DNA of 41,814 nucleotides from the IMG/VR virus record IMGVR_UViG_3300045825_000109, positions 1 to 41,814 of that record; one strand, 5' to 3'. The position numbers and the translations under genes were made by a program. The DNA comes from a virus. The notes below the pieces were generated by a model, which saw only the letters and a program-made list of their open reading frames with translations, had not been told where the DNA came from and did no database searches. Shown here one piece after another: positions 15,974 through 25,324 of the stretch. How positions within the stretch are numbered: the stretch's first letter is position 1; every line of letters starts with the position of its first letter.

Positions 15974-18218
15974 ATTTAGCCTCAAATTTTCCAAAAGAGT
16001 AGTCTTGTCCAATATCCTGATCTACTCCAATAGCAAAACCTGATATAGAGCACCCTCTATTTTTCTGTGTATTGCGTCTAAGTATCTCACAGTACTCATC
16101 TACATGCTCATCTTTAACTATAGCAACTATGGAGTCATGAACTAAAGCAAATATTTTAGCGTCTAAGTTCTTTGACTTAATCTCTTTGTGCGTATCTATA
16201 GCCCCCAGTAAGTTTACATCTGAGGCTACTGATTGAATTAGAGCATTTACACCACTACGAACCTCATGTGCTGCTATGCCCTTATCTGAACTAAACACAT
16301 TTTGTAGTCTACGTTTACGCCCAAAGTGGGAGTACGCAAATCCATTTTCTTTAATAAACTCCTGGGTCTCGTTCAACCATTTACGAAGTTTAGGGAATGT
16401 TTTAAAGTACTGAGAAACAACTTCTCTAGCGTCTTCAAGAGTCATATTCCCCCCTTCTTTGTTTACTGTATCAGCCACTTTTTGTGGCCCACTTCCGTAT
16501 AAGATCCCAAATGTAACAGCTTTGGCCGATTGCCTCTCTAATGGATACAGCTTCTTAACGTCCGCTACATCACATGGAAGATTAAATACTTGTTTAGCAA
16601 TGCTGCTGTGAAAGTCTCCCCCACTTTTAAATACTGCTTGTAGCGCTAAATCTTTACTAAGAGTAGCGGCATAATATACTTCCGCAGTACTTAAGTCTTG
16701 AGATACTATCTTATATCCAGGAGCTGCTTTAATGCATCCCTTAATGATAGGGTCATCTCTGGGTATTTGTTGGGCGTTAAACTTACCACTACTGCTAAGT
16801 CTACCACTAGTAGTAAAAATGAGATTAAAATTAGTACGAATACGTCCATCTTTATCCAATTCAGGTAAAATCTTACTAACATAAGAGCTACGTATCTTCC
16901 CTAGTTGTCTTACCTTAAGAATTGCAGCAGGTAGAGGGTGTTCTTCACTAAGTTCCTCTAGGACCTCCGCATCGGTGCTTAAAGCACCGGTCTTTGTTAA
17001 CTTACCTGTAGGGGTTAACTTTAAGTAATCAAATAGTATAACTCGTAATTGTTGTACAGAGTTAGGATTAAAAATCTTTCCAGTATCTTTTTCAAATTGT
17101 TTTACTTCTGGAAAAGCGTATACTTCTTCTTTAGCCTCTGTAATCCACTTTTCTAGGTATGCTTCAGCAGCTTCAAGACGCTCTTTAGACATAGGTATCC
17201 CAGCCTCTTCTACTTCCATAAGAAATAGTGTACCAGGAATTAATATATTATCATATACCCATTTTAGTTTTTCATGCTTCTGAATAAGAGGATAAAATTT
17301 ATTATGTAGTTCTAATGTAACGGCGGTATCAATAGCAGCGTACTTACTAATAACATCAAAAGGAATAAGGTCATAGGTAAAATCCTCTTTTAAAATACCT
17401 TTCTGTGTACAATAGGATACCTTGAACTCCTCTAGTTCTTTATCATAGTCTCCATATGTAGTAAATTTAATAGCTAAGGCTTTAAGCCCATGTGTGCCTT
17501 CAGTCTCATCTAGTACATAATGTTCAACCATTGTATCGTCACAGTCTTCTTTGAATTTAAACCCAAAGTGGTATTGTAACATTTTTTGGTCAAACTTTCT
17601 ATTATGGAATACAATTTTATACTTATCCCAAATTTGTTGCAATAAACCTACGGATTCTTCGGTAAGACAGTCAGTTGATATATACCTTCCGTGTTTAGGC
17701 TTATACGACATCGAGATCCCAATAATATATCCATCTCTAGGATATAGGGATGTTGTTTCAGTATCGAGAGCGACTGCCTCTGCTCCCGAGTTGAGGACCT
17801 CCAGTATAAATTCTTTGGCTTCGTCTTCATTATCTATACCTTTAAAATCTCCATCAATAGCAGAGTTAGTTAAGTCTCCAGAAATATACTTATTTATTTG
17901 AGATACTGCACGTTCAAACTCTTGCTTACCCTCTGGTCTAAACTTTAACATGGCTGGATTAGATATGGGTAGAAATTTCTCGTCTACGAGAAGTCCTGCA
18001 CAGTTAGTTACTGAAACCTTTGCAAAGTGTTTAGTAGGCTCAGCTCCTATTGTTACTATAAAATCAAATTCCTCAAGATTGATACTGATATCAACATTCT
18101 TTTTGAGCACTTTTTGTAAATAGACTGAAGAAAGATGATAAAGCTCGTATTCAAACTCAAAAAACTTGCTATAGTCTACATTAGTTGGGCATTTATCTAT
18201 TATTGCTATCTTTGGCAT
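15927..18218 (-). CDS. Family A DNA polymerase with 3'-5' exonuclease (T5 D9-like)
   Basis: 763 aa. The proofreading domain carries ALDTETTSL (Exo I), VFHNRKFDQKML (Exo II) and YAAIDTAV (Exo III). Polymerase motif A is the variant DLSTAEVYYA (residue after the catalytic Asp is Leu, not Tyr), motif B is RQSAKAVTFGILYGSG and motif C is LVHDSI. All catalytic carboxylates are present. It is the replicative polymerase. AAGGAAT precedes the start, which lies 26 bases inside the primase gene. A ~130-residue N-terminal region before the exonuclease is unlike bacterial Pol I. Confidence 0.96.
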   Translation of the reverse strand: MPKIAIIDKCPTNVDYSKFFEFEYELYHLSSVYLQKVLKKNVDISINLEEFDFIVTIGAEPTKHFAKVSVTNCAGLLVDEKFLPISNPAMLKFRPEGKQEFERAVSQINKYISGDLTNSAIDGDFKGIDNEDEAKEFILEVLNSGAEAVALDTETTSLYPRDGYIIGISMSYKPKHGRYISTDCLTEESVGLLQQIWDKYKIVFHNRKFDQKMLQYHFGFKFKEDCDDTMVEHYVLDETEGTHGLKALAIKFTTYGDYDKELEEFKVSYCTQKGILKEDFTYDLIPFDVISKYAAIDTAVTLELHNKFYPLIQKHEKLKWVYDNILIPGTLFLMEVEEAGIPMSKERLEAAEAYLEKWITEAKEEVYAFPEVKQFEKDTGKIFNPNSVQQLRVILFDYLKLTPTGKLTKTGALSTDAEVLEELSEEHPLPAAILKVRQLGKIRSSYVSKILPELDKDGRIRTNFNLIFTTSGRLSSSGKFNAQQIPRDDPIIKGCIKAAPGYKIVSQDLSTAEVYYAATLSKDLALQAVFKSGGDFHSSIAKQVFNLPCDVADVKKLYPLERQSAKAVTFGILYGSGPQKVADTVNKEGGNMTLEDAREVVSQYFKTFPKLRKWLNETQEFIKENGFAYSHFGRKRRLQNVFSSDKGIAAHEVRSGVNALIQSVASDVNLLGAIDTHKEIKSKNLDAKIFALVHDSIVAIVKDEHVDEYCEILRRNTQKNRGCSISGFAIGVDQDIGQDYSFGKFEAKYEIIGSCLSRIQTTK

Positions 18219-19080
18219 TTATGTATTCCTTTATGCTGTGAATATATTCTTCGGATAATTCACCTGGATCCGTATCTTGTTCTAGTTCTATTATTTCTAC
18301 TTCTAGTTCTATTTCTTTAATTAAAGGCTCTAACTTTTTAGCTGCTTCGCGGCCTGCGTCATCCCCATCAAACATAATATATATTTTATTCACTCCCTGA
18401 GCTTTATAAGGCAATAACTTATTTCTAGTATCTTTTTGTAGTGTATTAGTTCCGAAAGTACATACTACATTAGTGAGGCCCTTGTCATGGCAATTAAGCA
18501 TATCAAAGATGCCCTCTACTAGAACTATGCTTTTAGTATACTTATCTAATATACAAGGGTATAAGGGGATTACTACACCTGACGGGTAGTTTAAATACCT
18601 AGGATTTCCTTGAGATAAAGTGTGTCTACCAAGAAACATTGTAGTCTTATTAGTAATATCCTTAATGGGGAATATGATTCTATCTTCAAATCCTTTCAGT
18701 GCTTTATCTTCTGCTGATAAGTAAAAGGCTTCAAAATACTTTAAAGTATCAGAACTAATACCTCTAAATGTATGTGTATAAGGAGTATAGTATTGTGGGT
18801 ACTCTAGCCCTTCTGAAGATATTTTTAATTGGGACAGCTTCTCTTTAAGTTTAGCTACTTTAATATGTACCTGATTACCTGTTAAAATACCATAGTATCT
18901 ATATATGTTTGTCTTAAACCCGCAACTAAAACAATGTGTTGCTCCAGATATCTTATCTACTCTACAGCTTGGATTAGAGTCTTCGTGCTCAGGGTTTAAA
19001 CACTTTATTAGGTAGTCTTTACCTGATATTGTAAAGTATAGTCCTTTTTCTTTTAATAAATCTGCTATATGTTCGCTCAT
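18193..19080 (-). CDS. DnaG-type primase
   Basis: Start 19080 is chosen for the ATGA overlap with the helicase stop. A zinc-finger module (CLNPEHEDSNPSC ... HCFSCG) lies at residues ~27-58 and a Toprim domain follows, with the acidic EGIFD and FDGDDAGREAA motifs. It makes RNA primers for the lagging strand and works with the DnaB-like helicase encoded just upstream. At 295 aa it is short for DnaG and lacks the bacterial helicase-binding C-terminal domain. Confidence 0.92.
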   Translation of the reverse strand: MSEHIADLLKEKGLYFTISGKDYLIKCLNPEHEDSNPSCRVDKISGATHCFSCGFKTNIYRYYGILTGNQVHIKVAKLKEKLSQLKISSEGLEYPQYYTPYTHTFRGISSDTLKYFEAFYLSAEDKALKGFEDRIIFPIKDITNKTTMFLGRHTLSQGNPRYLNYPSGVVIPLYPCILDKYTKSIVLVEGIFDMLNCHDKGLTNVVCTFGTNTLQKDTRNKLLPYKAQGVNKIYIMFDGDDAGREAAKKLEPLIKEIELEVEIIELEQDTDPGELSEEYIHSIKEYINAKDSNNR

Positions 19081-20462
19081 ACTGAATCCCATGGTAGGTC
19101 AATCGCTTCTTCTTCTACTTTATGTTTACTTCCTTTAGATTTTTTAACTGCTTCTTTCTTCTCTGGCATCTCCATAGTAATTGGACTAATTTTTAAAGTA
19201 TCCCAGTCTATTGGGGAAGTAAATTTCATTTCACGTCCCCCACGAATCTTAGCTGTCTCAAAAGATACTGCAGAGAGGTCTTTATCGTGCGCTTCCATCG
19301 TTAGTCCTATATCAGCAGCATCCAAAATACCTTTAGCAAACCTTGCTTCACCACTTGCGTCGATTTGATATGGCGAAACCATAACAACATCATATTTACG
19401 CGCTATCTCTTTCAATTTCTTAGATACTATAATTTGCGGTTGCCAATCAAACTGCGAGTATCCGCCTTCTACGACAATTTGGTTTAAGTAGTCTACAATT
19501 ACAACTGTAAGTTTATCTCCAAACTTTGCTTTTAGTTTACCTACGTGTAGGTCTACAGAGGTTAAAGATAGCGCCCTATCGTCAATAATAACCATTTGAT
19601 TATCTTTTTTAAGCTGTTTATCTCTAATGAGTTTAGATTCAAATTCATACCTATTTTTATTCTTTAGGAAAGAGTTTACTAAGTCGTCTGAGTCCTCAAA
19701 CATGCCTGCTCTAGACTTAACTAGTCGTAGTACTTCATCATCTTGTAACTTGTTTTGCTTAAGATTTTGAGCATCTACTCCCGCCAGGATACTCATAGTA
19801 CGTTCTAGTGTTTCATGTCCTGTCATTTCAATACTAAAGTATACACAGGAATTACCTGCTTGGTACTGATTTACCATAATATTATTAACGGTAATAGATT
19901 TACCAGCACCTCGTTTACCTCCAATAAGTATTAGTTCCTGCCGAGCAACTCCTCCAAGCACAGCATCAAAAGTATTATTAAGTCCTAGGAATACTCGATT
20001 CTTTGCACGCTCATCGTCTGGTTGAAATAGTAAAATATCGTTCATAGCAAAAACCCCTTCCGTAGTTAGGGTTTTTTCATCTAAGGTAAGGACTATATTT
20101 GCTAAGTTATCTTTAATCTCTACTGTATCATATAAGGGTAGCTTATCAACGAACTTATCTAGCATCTTAATAGTTTCGTTTTGAGTATATTGATCTATAA
20201 GAGCATCTAAGGCTACTTCTGCATCTATATCTTCAACGTCTACTAACTTTAATGCAGCTACTACCTTAGCAGTATTTCCTTCTCTTAGAGATACTTCCAA
20301 ATCATCAAAAGTAGGTATATCACTATATTTACTGTAGTGTCTAGATATAGCTGTATAAACACTACTGTATGCCGAGTCTAGAAAGGATATTTTAAGTTTA
20401 GCCCATAACTCTATATTACGTTCTGTAAGAAGTTTATGTAAAACTATTGCGCTAATATCCAT
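19077..20462 (-). CDS. Replicative DNA helicase, DnaB/RecA-fold
   Basis: 461 aa. An N-terminal helical domain is followed by a RecA-like motor: Walker A LIGGKRGAGKS, VYFSIEMTGHETLERTMSIL (H1a region), VVIVDYLNQI (Walker B) and MVSPYQIDASGEARFAKGIL (motif H3 with arginine-finger region). It unwinds the fork 5'-3' and loads primase. Start and stop overlap the neighbours by 1 and 4 bases. The basic C-terminal tail (EKKEAVKKSKGSKHK) may contact DNA or primase. Confidence 0.94.
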   Translation of the reverse strand: MDISAIVLHKLLTERNIELWAKLKISFLDSAYSSVYTAISRHYSKYSDIPTFDDLEVSLREGNTAKVVAALKLVDVEDIDAEVALDALIDQYTQNETIKMLDKFVDKLPLYDTVEIKDNLANIVLTLDEKTLTTEGVFAMNDILLFQPDDERAKNRVFLGLNNTFDAVLGGVARQELILIGGKRGAGKSITVNNIMVNQYQAGNSCVYFSIEMTGHETLERTMSILAGVDAQNLKQNKLQDDEVLRLVKSRAGMFEDSDDLVNSFLKNKNRYEFESKLIRDKQLKKDNQMVIIDDRALSLTSVDLHVGKLKAKFGDKLTVVIVDYLNQIVVEGGYSQFDWQPQIIVSKKLKEIARKYDVVMVSPYQIDASGEARFAKGILDAADIGLTMEAHDKDLSAVSFETAKIRGGREMKFTSPIDWDTLKISPITMEMPEKKEAVKKSKGSKHKVEEEAIDLPWDSV

Positions 20463-20770
20463 TAATCCTCCGAGTGCAATTTGGTCTCATTATCCATAAT
20501 TACTTCATTTAATACATCCCCTACTTTATATAAAATTTCATTACGAAGCTTATCTAACTCTTTAGGGTATAGATCCCCGCTTTCATATAATATAGATAGT
20601 TGATCTCCTGTTATGAGTCTTTGTAGTGCAAAATATAAGTAGTCTATAGGAGTATCTGATTCGGGCAAGACTTTAACTGATGCCACAGCACCATAGTTTG
20701 TCTTTGCTTGTTTTACTATTTCTTCAATTAGAAAACTATCGTTATCATGATACTTTACGATTACTTGCAT
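20462..20770 (-). CDS. Hypothetical replication-region protein (102 aa)
   Basis: A small acidic protein with a VIVKYHDNDSFLIEEIVKQA N-terminus and helical C-terminus. It overlaps the downstream helicase by one base and the upstream gene by 26 bases. The position matches small T5 genes between D5 and the helicase. A helicase-loader-like or accessory role is possible from context only; no domain is recognised. Confidence 0.75.
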   Translation of the reverse strand: MQVIVKYHDNDSFLIEEIVKQAKTNYGAVASVKVLPESDTPIDYLYFALQRLITGDQLSILYESGDLYPKELDKLRNEILYKVGDVLNEVIMDNETKLHSED

Positions 20771-20981
20771 TCTTAAATACCCCTATATTTATTACTTGTG
20801 GAATACACTCATGTACATGGGAACGCATATCACAAAGTTTCCAGGTATTATAAATATTCTCCCAATGAAGTCCTGTCTTACCACATATCTTACAGATCTT
20901 AGATGTATATTTATAGTATACGTTATTATGAGCTTCATCCATGTCAAAATCAACGTCAAATATATAATCTTCCGCACTCAT
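20745..20981 (-). CDS. Small putative zinc-binding protein (78 aa)
   Basis: ATG 20981 is chosen because AGGAAAT lies upstream; the longer frame from 21017 would run into the terminator stem. Residues include CKICGKTGLHW and, later, LCDMRSHVHEC, a CXXC plus Cys/His set that could hold a zinc ion. It begins right after the terminator that follows the D5-like gene, so it may be read only by incomplete termination or from a separate start. Confidence 0.75.
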   Translation of the reverse strand: MSAEDYIFDVDFDMDEAHNNVYYKYTSKICKICGKTGLHWENIYNTWKLCDMRSHVHECIPQVINIGVFKNASNRKVS

Positions 20982-20998
20982 TTTATTTCCTAAACGAA

Positions 20999-21032
20999 AA
21001 ATGGGTAAGAGATTCAATACTCTTACCCATTT
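20999..21032 (-). terminator. Rho-independent terminator after the D5-like gene
   Basis: AAATGGGTAAGAG pairs perfectly with CTCTTACCCATTT across an 8-nt loop; on the - strand the stem is followed by TTTTCGTTT. It lies 17 bases downstream of the D5-like stop. Confidence 0.88.
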
Positions 21033-21048
21033 CTATACTATACAGCTA

Positions 21049-21804
21049 TTAGGCAGCTACAGCGGCAGCCTTACCTTCAGCCTTAGCACGTTTTGCAGCA
21101 CCATCGTAATCCTTGACAGTAATACCGCGGCGAGTAAGTAAAGTACGAATACCACGCTCTGTCTTATTAACAGCAGTAGCAATTTCAGTTACAGTCATAT
21201 TAATAATGTCTGTACCTAGAGTTTCTACACCGTCACCAGACTCCTTAGCGTGACTTTCTTTTTGTGCTGGAATTTTTTCAATTTCGCCAGAGCGAAGCAA
21301 CGATAAAGCCTTACCCCGTACGCTAGGAAGGGTCTTACCAAGTGAGGTGGCAATTTCTTCAATGAAGGAGCCTACCTTAACCATCTTAACAAACTTAGCT
21401 TCTTCCGCCTCAGAGTAAGATCGGGCTACTTCAACCTTTTCAGCAGCTTTAACACTACCAGTTAACTCAAGAGCAAGAATCTTTCCCTGTACTTGTTTGT
21501 TATTGAACTTCGCATCAGCGAATTGGTCAGCGATTTCTTTATACGTCAAGTTACCTGCATTAGCAGCAACGAAACTTTTAAGTGCTTCTGTTTCAGACTC
21601 GCTAAAAGCAGATACTTTAGTCTTTGCTAGAGAAGCTACTTCAATATCCAATGAACGTAACTTAGACGCGATTGAGCGCTCTGAAACGTCTAGCTGTTTA
21701 GCTGCTTCTGCTACTAGGTCAGCGGATACAGGAGTTGCAGATCCTACGATTGAGTGCAACGTTGCAACTGCTTCATCAGACCATTTTTTTGTTTTTTCAG
21801 TCAT
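21049..21804 (-). CDS. T5 D5-like DNA-binding / transcription-control protein
   Basis: 251 aa. The protein starts MTEKTKKWSDEAVATL and has repeated helix-turn-helix-like segments (for example QLDVSERSIASKLRSL, LGKTLPSVRGKALSLL and VNKTERGIRTLLTRRGI), then a basic Ala-rich tail. Size, repeated HTH units and place next to the ligase and replication genes fit T5 D5, a DNA-binding protein needed for late events. A dedicated terminator after the gene suggests abundant, separately controlled expression. Confidence 0.78.
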   Translation of the reverse strand: MTEKTKKWSDEAVATLHSIVGSATPVSADLVAEAAKQLDVSERSIASKLRSLDIEVASLAKTKVSAFSESETEALKSFVAANAGNLTYKEIADQFADAKFNNKQVQGKILALELTGSVKAAEKVEVARSYSEAEEAKFVKMVKVGSFIEEIATSLGKTLPSVRGKALSLLRSGEIEKIPAQKESHAKESGDGVETLGTDIINMTVTEIATAVNKTERGIRTLLTRRGITVKDYDGAAKRAKAEGKAAAVAA

Positions 21805-21810
21805 TTTAAT

Positions 21811-22557
21811 TTATACCTTTAAAAAATCTATTAGATTTGTAATAATTGTTATTCCATATTCATCAGCTTTTTGTCGCTTAGAACTGTTCTTGTTATCTTC
21901 GTCAACCAGGTAGTCCGTTGTTTTTGTTATATTTTCAACTACGCTAAAGCCAGCATTTGTAATTTGAATTGTTGCTTCTGCTTTGGTTTTAAAAGATTTT
22001 AGTTTTCCAGTTATACATATTGTTTTTACATCTGTACTGCTAGAACTACTAATCTGCTTAAAGTTGAAGGGAAGGAACTCTTTCAACTCTTGATACTCAT
22101 TACTAACCCACTCCATGAGATTAGCTGTTGCTTTTTCACCGAGCCCTGCTTTCTTACATACTTCTGGAGTTATTTCATCTATACTACTTACTACACTTGC
22201 TATTTTAGCACTTGCCGTACCCCCTATTAAAGTGATACTAAAACTTGCTAATACTGTTGCTAGTGATGCAGCTTTTGCTCTTTCTATTTCATCCAGTAAC
22301 TTATTGGTTACTTTTTCACTGCCTAGGGTAGCTATAGTAGTATCCCTATCTAAATAAAAGAGTTCAGTAAGATCAGAGAGATTTAATTTTAAAATTGTCT
22401 TTTCTCCAAATCCTTTAATACCTAACGTCTTTGCAAAATGTTCTATTTTTTTATTCAACTGTGCTGAACACGCAAGATTACGGCAGAATAATTGATCGTT
22501 CACTTTTTCAAGTGGGTAATCACAGCAAGGGCATTTTGTAGGAATTTGTATTTTCAT
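21811..22557 (-). CDS. ligB: NAD-dependent DNA ligase, C-terminal subunit (zinc finger, HhH, BRCT)
   Basis: 248 aa. It begins at the ligase zinc finger (CPCCDYPL ... CRNLACSA). A helix-hairpin-helix region follows (IKGFGEKTILKL; GTASAKIASV; GLGEKATANLM), then a BRCT domain (KTICITGKLKSFKTKAEATI). No adenylation motif is present, because it is supplied by the separate upstream subunit. T5 has the same split. It is first after promoter 22583-22611. Confidence 0.9.
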   Translation of the reverse strand: MKIQIPTKCPCCDYPLEKVNDQLFCRNLACSAQLNKKIEHFAKTLGIKGFGEKTILKLNLSDLTELFYLDRDTTIATLGSEKVTNKLLDEIERAKAASLATVLASFSITLIGGTASAKIASVVSSIDEITPEVCKKAGLGEKATANLMEWVSNEYQELKEFLPFNFKQISSSSSTDVKTICITGKLKSFKTKAEATIQITNAGFSVVENITKTTDYLVDEDNKNSSKRQKADEYGITIITNLIDFLKV

Positions 22558-22582
22558 TTGTATTATTCAGTTTATAATTAGT

Positions 22583-22611
22583 ATTATACGCTCTTTGATA
22601 AACAATTTCAA
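22583..22611 (-). promoter_or_regulatory. Sigma70-type promoter before ligB
   Basis: TTGAAA and TATAAT with a 17-nt spacer on the - strand, ~26 bases before the ligB ATG. It makes the two ligase halves separately transcribed. Confidence 0.85.
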
Positions 22612-22643
22612 GTCAATTTTTTTGATGCCCAAGCTTAAAAATT

Positions 22644-22822
22644 TTAATAATTAGTTCTATGAAAGGTACCACACCCAGGGCAATGTAACCCCTTTATTTT
22701 AGTGCCCTCATCTGTATGCTCGGTATACTTATTTTCATTTGGGTATACTGTACTACAGCCCCACACTCAGAGTAAGTAAACTTCCTAAAAATTTTTTCAT
22801 CGTACCCAATAATTTTTGCCAT
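22644..22822 (-). pseudogene. Frameshifted small zinc-ribbon ORF between the ligase genes
   Basis: From ATG 22822 the frame reads MAKIIGYDEKIFRKFTYSECGAVV-like sequence, then drifts into nonsense. In the next frame the expected continuation appears (PNENKYTEHTDEGTKIKG, then HCPGCGTFHRTNY and TAA at 22644). The ORF is 179 bases, one short of 60 codons. Adding a single C to the ACCC run near 22756 restores the whole protein. Either a real inactivating deletion or a homopolymer sequencing error. The second CXXC knuckle (CPGC) is intact, while the first appears reduced to a single Cys. Confidence 0.7.
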
Positions 22823-22828
22823 AATAAT

Positions 22829-23815
22829 CTACTCCACTTTATGAGTTATAGTAGGAATGATTTCACCTGAGCGAATAATATGAACCATATCGCCAATTTG
22901 AATATCTAACATCTCAATAAACCCGGGGTTATTTAGAGTTGCTCTACTAATAGTAGCATCTCCCAGCATTGTAGGTTCTAATATTGCTACTGGAGTAACT
23001 CTACCTGTTTTACCTACCTGCCAAAGAACATCTAATAGTTTAGTGACTGCACCTTCAGGACGCTCTTTCTTAGCATAAGCACCTTTAGGAAACTGAGAAG
23101 TATATCCTAACTCGTTAAATCTGCTATTATTATTGCAACGAAACACAATACCATCAGTAGGATAAACATCTTCTAATCCAGAGTCTTTAATTGTATTAAA
23201 TCCCTGAAGTTTAAGAGCCTTCATATCTTCTTCAAACGTATCTGTAATATTAGGCTGTACGTTGTATGCAAAGAATTCTACTGCTCTAGTATTAAACTCA
23301 GAGGCATCTTTAAGATTCAATGCGCCCGCAGCGTAGTTGCGAGCGTTAGGTATATATTTGGGAGCAGCTATCTCCCCGGTTACCTGTACTATGCCAGGAA
23401 TAGTAATAGACTGGGGGATACGTGAATTACCGATGAATTTATTAGTAATCTCAGTACCTTCGCGACCATCTCCCCTACTAAGAACCCTACTAAGGCTCCC
23501 ATCAATATATAAGATAGAGATAGCCGCACCATCCAACTTAGGGGAGTATGATATATCCTTTTCAGCTGCAAGAGGATTTTGTTTACCTTCATCCGCATAA
23601 AATTTCTGAAGAGAATACATTGGATAATAGTGTTGTTGGATATGTTCATGCTGTACTGCTCCTACCACATTATAATTAGAGGATTCTGCTAGACGGTCAA
23701 AGGCATTATCACTTAAGATAGGGTTCCCTTGGTAATATTGTCTAGCACACTCGTTTAGGTACACATGTAAGGGATTGTTCATAGGTTTTGAATAACTTGT
23801 CAAATTTAATATCAT
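22829..23815 (-). CDS. ligA: NAD-dependent DNA ligase, adenylation/OB subunit
   Basis: 328 aa. The nucleotidyltransferase motif SPKLDGAAISIL supplies the active-site lysine (~residue 93); GDGREGTEIT and TGEIAAP are further core motifs. The segment YPTDGIVFRCN (motif IV) and an OB-fold start (QVGKTGRVTPVAILEP) complete the catalytic half, which ends near IRSGEIIPTI. Zinc finger, HhH and BRCT are encoded by ligB. Met-12 (23782) is a plausible alternative start; neither has a clear ribosome binding site, and the first 74 bases overlap the preceding gene. Confidence 0.9.
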   Translation of the reverse strand: MILNLTSYSKPMNNPLHVYLNECARQYYQGNPILSDNAFDRLAESSNYNVVGAVQHEHIQQHYYPMYSLQKFYADEGKQNPLAAEKDISYSPKLDGAAISILYIDGSLSRVLSRGDGREGTEITNKFIGNSRIPQSITIPGIVQVTGEIAAPKYIPNARNYAAGALNLKDASEFNTRAVEFFAYNVQPNITDTFEEDMKALKLQGFNTIKDSGLEDVYPTDGIVFRCNNNSRFNELGYTSQFPKGAYAKKERPEGAVTKLLDVLWQVGKTGRVTPVAILEPTMLGDATISRATLNNPGFIEMLDIQIGDMVHIIRSGEIIPTITHKVE

Positions 23816-23951
23816 AAAGAAGTTTAATTCCCAGTAGCATATTAGAGGCAGTATCTAAATCTACATCATCTTCTAGTATGGAGGATAGTACTACATCTAT
23901 ATCTGATATAATACCCCAGCAGCTTAAGATTTTTTGTTCTGTATCAGACAT
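23742..23951 (-). CDS. Hypothetical protein (69 aa)
   Basis: A small acidic helical protein, MSDTEQKILSCWGIIS at the start. It overlaps the preceding gene by 8 bases and the ligA start by up to 74 bases (41 if ligA starts at 23782). The overlap suggests translational coupling. No family recognised. Confidence 0.6.
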   Translation of the reverse strand: MSDTEQKILSCWGIISDIDVVLSSILEDDVDLDTASNMLLGIKLLYDIKFDKLFKTYEQSLTCVPKRVC

Positions 23952-24279
23952 TGAGTATCTCCGCTAAGGGTTTGCTTTCAAATACAAAAGCGTAAAACTG
24001 ATCAAAAGTACTTAGATCTCCTGCACCCGAACTGTCAGATACTCCTATACAGGATCCTCCCCCGTATTCTGCTTCATATATCCACCACATTAACCAGTCG
24101 TACTGATAAGTAGATACTATGCTTCTTAGCATAGTATCTACTGCCTTAGCATATTTTTCATCTATAAGGCCAAATACCATATTAGAATCATTTATACTAA
24201 CTAATACATTGTTAAAGTTTTCTTCCTTTATACCTTGGGTACGTACACCCTCTATATACTCTTGTAAAATTTTCTTCAT
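23944..24279 (-). CDS. Hypothetical protein (111 aa)
   Basis: ATG 24279 follows GGAGGAAAC, a near-perfect ribosome binding site; the longer frame from 24297 ignores it. The product contains the distinctive YQYDWLMWWIYEAEYGGG stretch, a pattern seen in uncharacterised proteins of several tailed phages. No catalytic motif. It is the first gene after promoter 24304-24332. Confidence 0.78.
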   Translation of the reverse strand: MKKILQEYIEGVRTQGIKEENFNNVLVSINDSNMVFGLIDEKYAKAVDTMLRSIVSTYQYDWLMWWIYEAEYGGGSCIGVSDSSGAGDLSTFDQFYAFVFESKPLAEILNV

Positions 24280-24303
24280 AAGTTTCCTCCATTTCAAGAA
24301 TCT

Positions 24304-24332
24304 ATTATACTTTATTTAACTTATATCTTCAA
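24304..24332 (-). promoter_or_regulatory. Sigma70-type leftward promoter
   Basis: TTGAAG and TATAAT with a 17-nt spacer. The initiation region ATAATAGATTCTTGAAATG is shared almost exactly with promoters at 33762 and 39142. The -35 box overlaps the last codons of the PC4-like gene. Confidence 0.85.
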
Positions 24333-24614
24333 GTCAATTATTTTCTTGCTAAAGTGTTCAGTTATAGCATCAATACTTTCTTCTTTGGAGCATATTTCAA
24401 TTAGTCCGTCTAGTAGAGCATATAAATTGCTTATAGTAGCAGGCATACTTGCCCCCTCTTTAGTAGGTATATACCCTTCATCAAAAGATAGAAAATATTT
24501 TCGTAGATGAAAATATTGTACTCCTCTAAACTCGTTTACTACCATTCTTAGCTGAGATCCTTTATCCTCGTTCTGACTAAGGATTTTCTCATATAAAGTT
24601 TCTGAGTCACTCAT
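24321..24614 (-). CDS. PC4/p15-like single-stranded DNA-binding transcription cofactor
   Basis: 97 aa. The core LRMVVNEFRGVQYFHLRKYF followed by GYIPTKEGASMP is the signature of the transcriptional coactivator p15 (PC4/YdbC) family. It folds as a dimeric whirly ssDNA-binding beta-sheet. In phages such proteins probably assist transcription or protect single strands. It overlaps thyX by 4 bases. Confidence 0.8.
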   Translation of the reverse strand: MSDSETLYEKILSQNEDKGSQLRMVVNEFRGVQYFHLRKYFLSFDEGYIPTKEGASMPATISNLYALLDGLIEICSKEESIDAITEHFSKKIIDLKI

Positions 24615-25324
24615 ACGTAAGGGTTACATACGTAAGGTTTACGTATGTAATCTAATTCTGATGGTTGGGCGCAAGGTAAAATTTCCTGTGCTGGACTAGG
24701 ATGCGCTATAGTCCCTATATCGTTAAATAGAACAGGCCAGGAGTTACGAAACCTAGCTAATAGGGGGCATATTATTTGACGTATTTGTGGATGAGCACTG
24801 TCAGCAGTACGTAGTTCAAAAATCTTACGCCATTCGCGTACATTTGCTGTTACTACAATCTCAGTCTTTAGACTATTCGGCAGCACCGAGCGAGCCTCTT
24901 GAGCTTTCGAGCCAACAGCAAGCAACTCCATGTAGCGAAGTTCCGACGTCATACAGGCTTGCTTCCAGTATTCGTACTCCACAGGACGTTCAATATAAAA
25001 GAACGGCTCTATTACCGTAATCTCAGAGCCAAACTTTCCTTTACCATAGTTACAATATCTTGTGGACTCTTGTGTAAAGGAACAGATACGGTGTCGAATC
25101 ATTTCATGCGTAATTCCTCTATCTGTGACAAACTTAACTGTAATGACTCCATGCTCAAGGGTGGATTCATGCTTGAGTGATTTGATGTGTGAAATAATTT
25201 TTTCATCTGAGCCTTCTTCTATTCGATCTTCTGATTTATATGCCGTACGAATTGCCACTTCCATAAGCTTGGTCATATTCGGGGTATGAGATAGAATCTC
25301 AAAAGACGGTTGTACTATTTTCAT
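24611..25324 (-). CDS. thyX: FAD-dependent thymidylate synthase ThyX
   Basis: Start 25324 (MKIVQPSFEIL) follows AGGAAT and overlaps the upstream stop as ATGA; the longer frame from 25375 is coding sequence of that neighbour. The flavin-dependent signature RHRICSFTQESTRY (RHRxxSxxxxSxR class, with Cys-Ser at the variable site) is complete. SLKTEIVVTANVREWRKIFELR and HPQIRQI are the other conserved blocks. It makes dTMP from dUMP, using the product of the dUTPase encoded in the same block. ~237 aa, normal length. Confidence 0.96.
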   Translation of the reverse strand: MKIVQPSFEILSHTPNMTKLMEVAIRTAYKSEDRIEEGSDEKIISHIKSLKHESTLEHGVITVKFVTDRGITHEMIRHRICSFTQESTRYCNYGKGKFGSEITVIEPFFYIERPVEYEYWKQACMTSELRYMELLAVGSKAQEARSVLPNSLKTEIVVTANVREWRKIFELRTADSAHPQIRQIICPLLARFRNSWPVLFNDIGTIAHPSPAQEILPCAQPSELDYIRKPYVCNPYV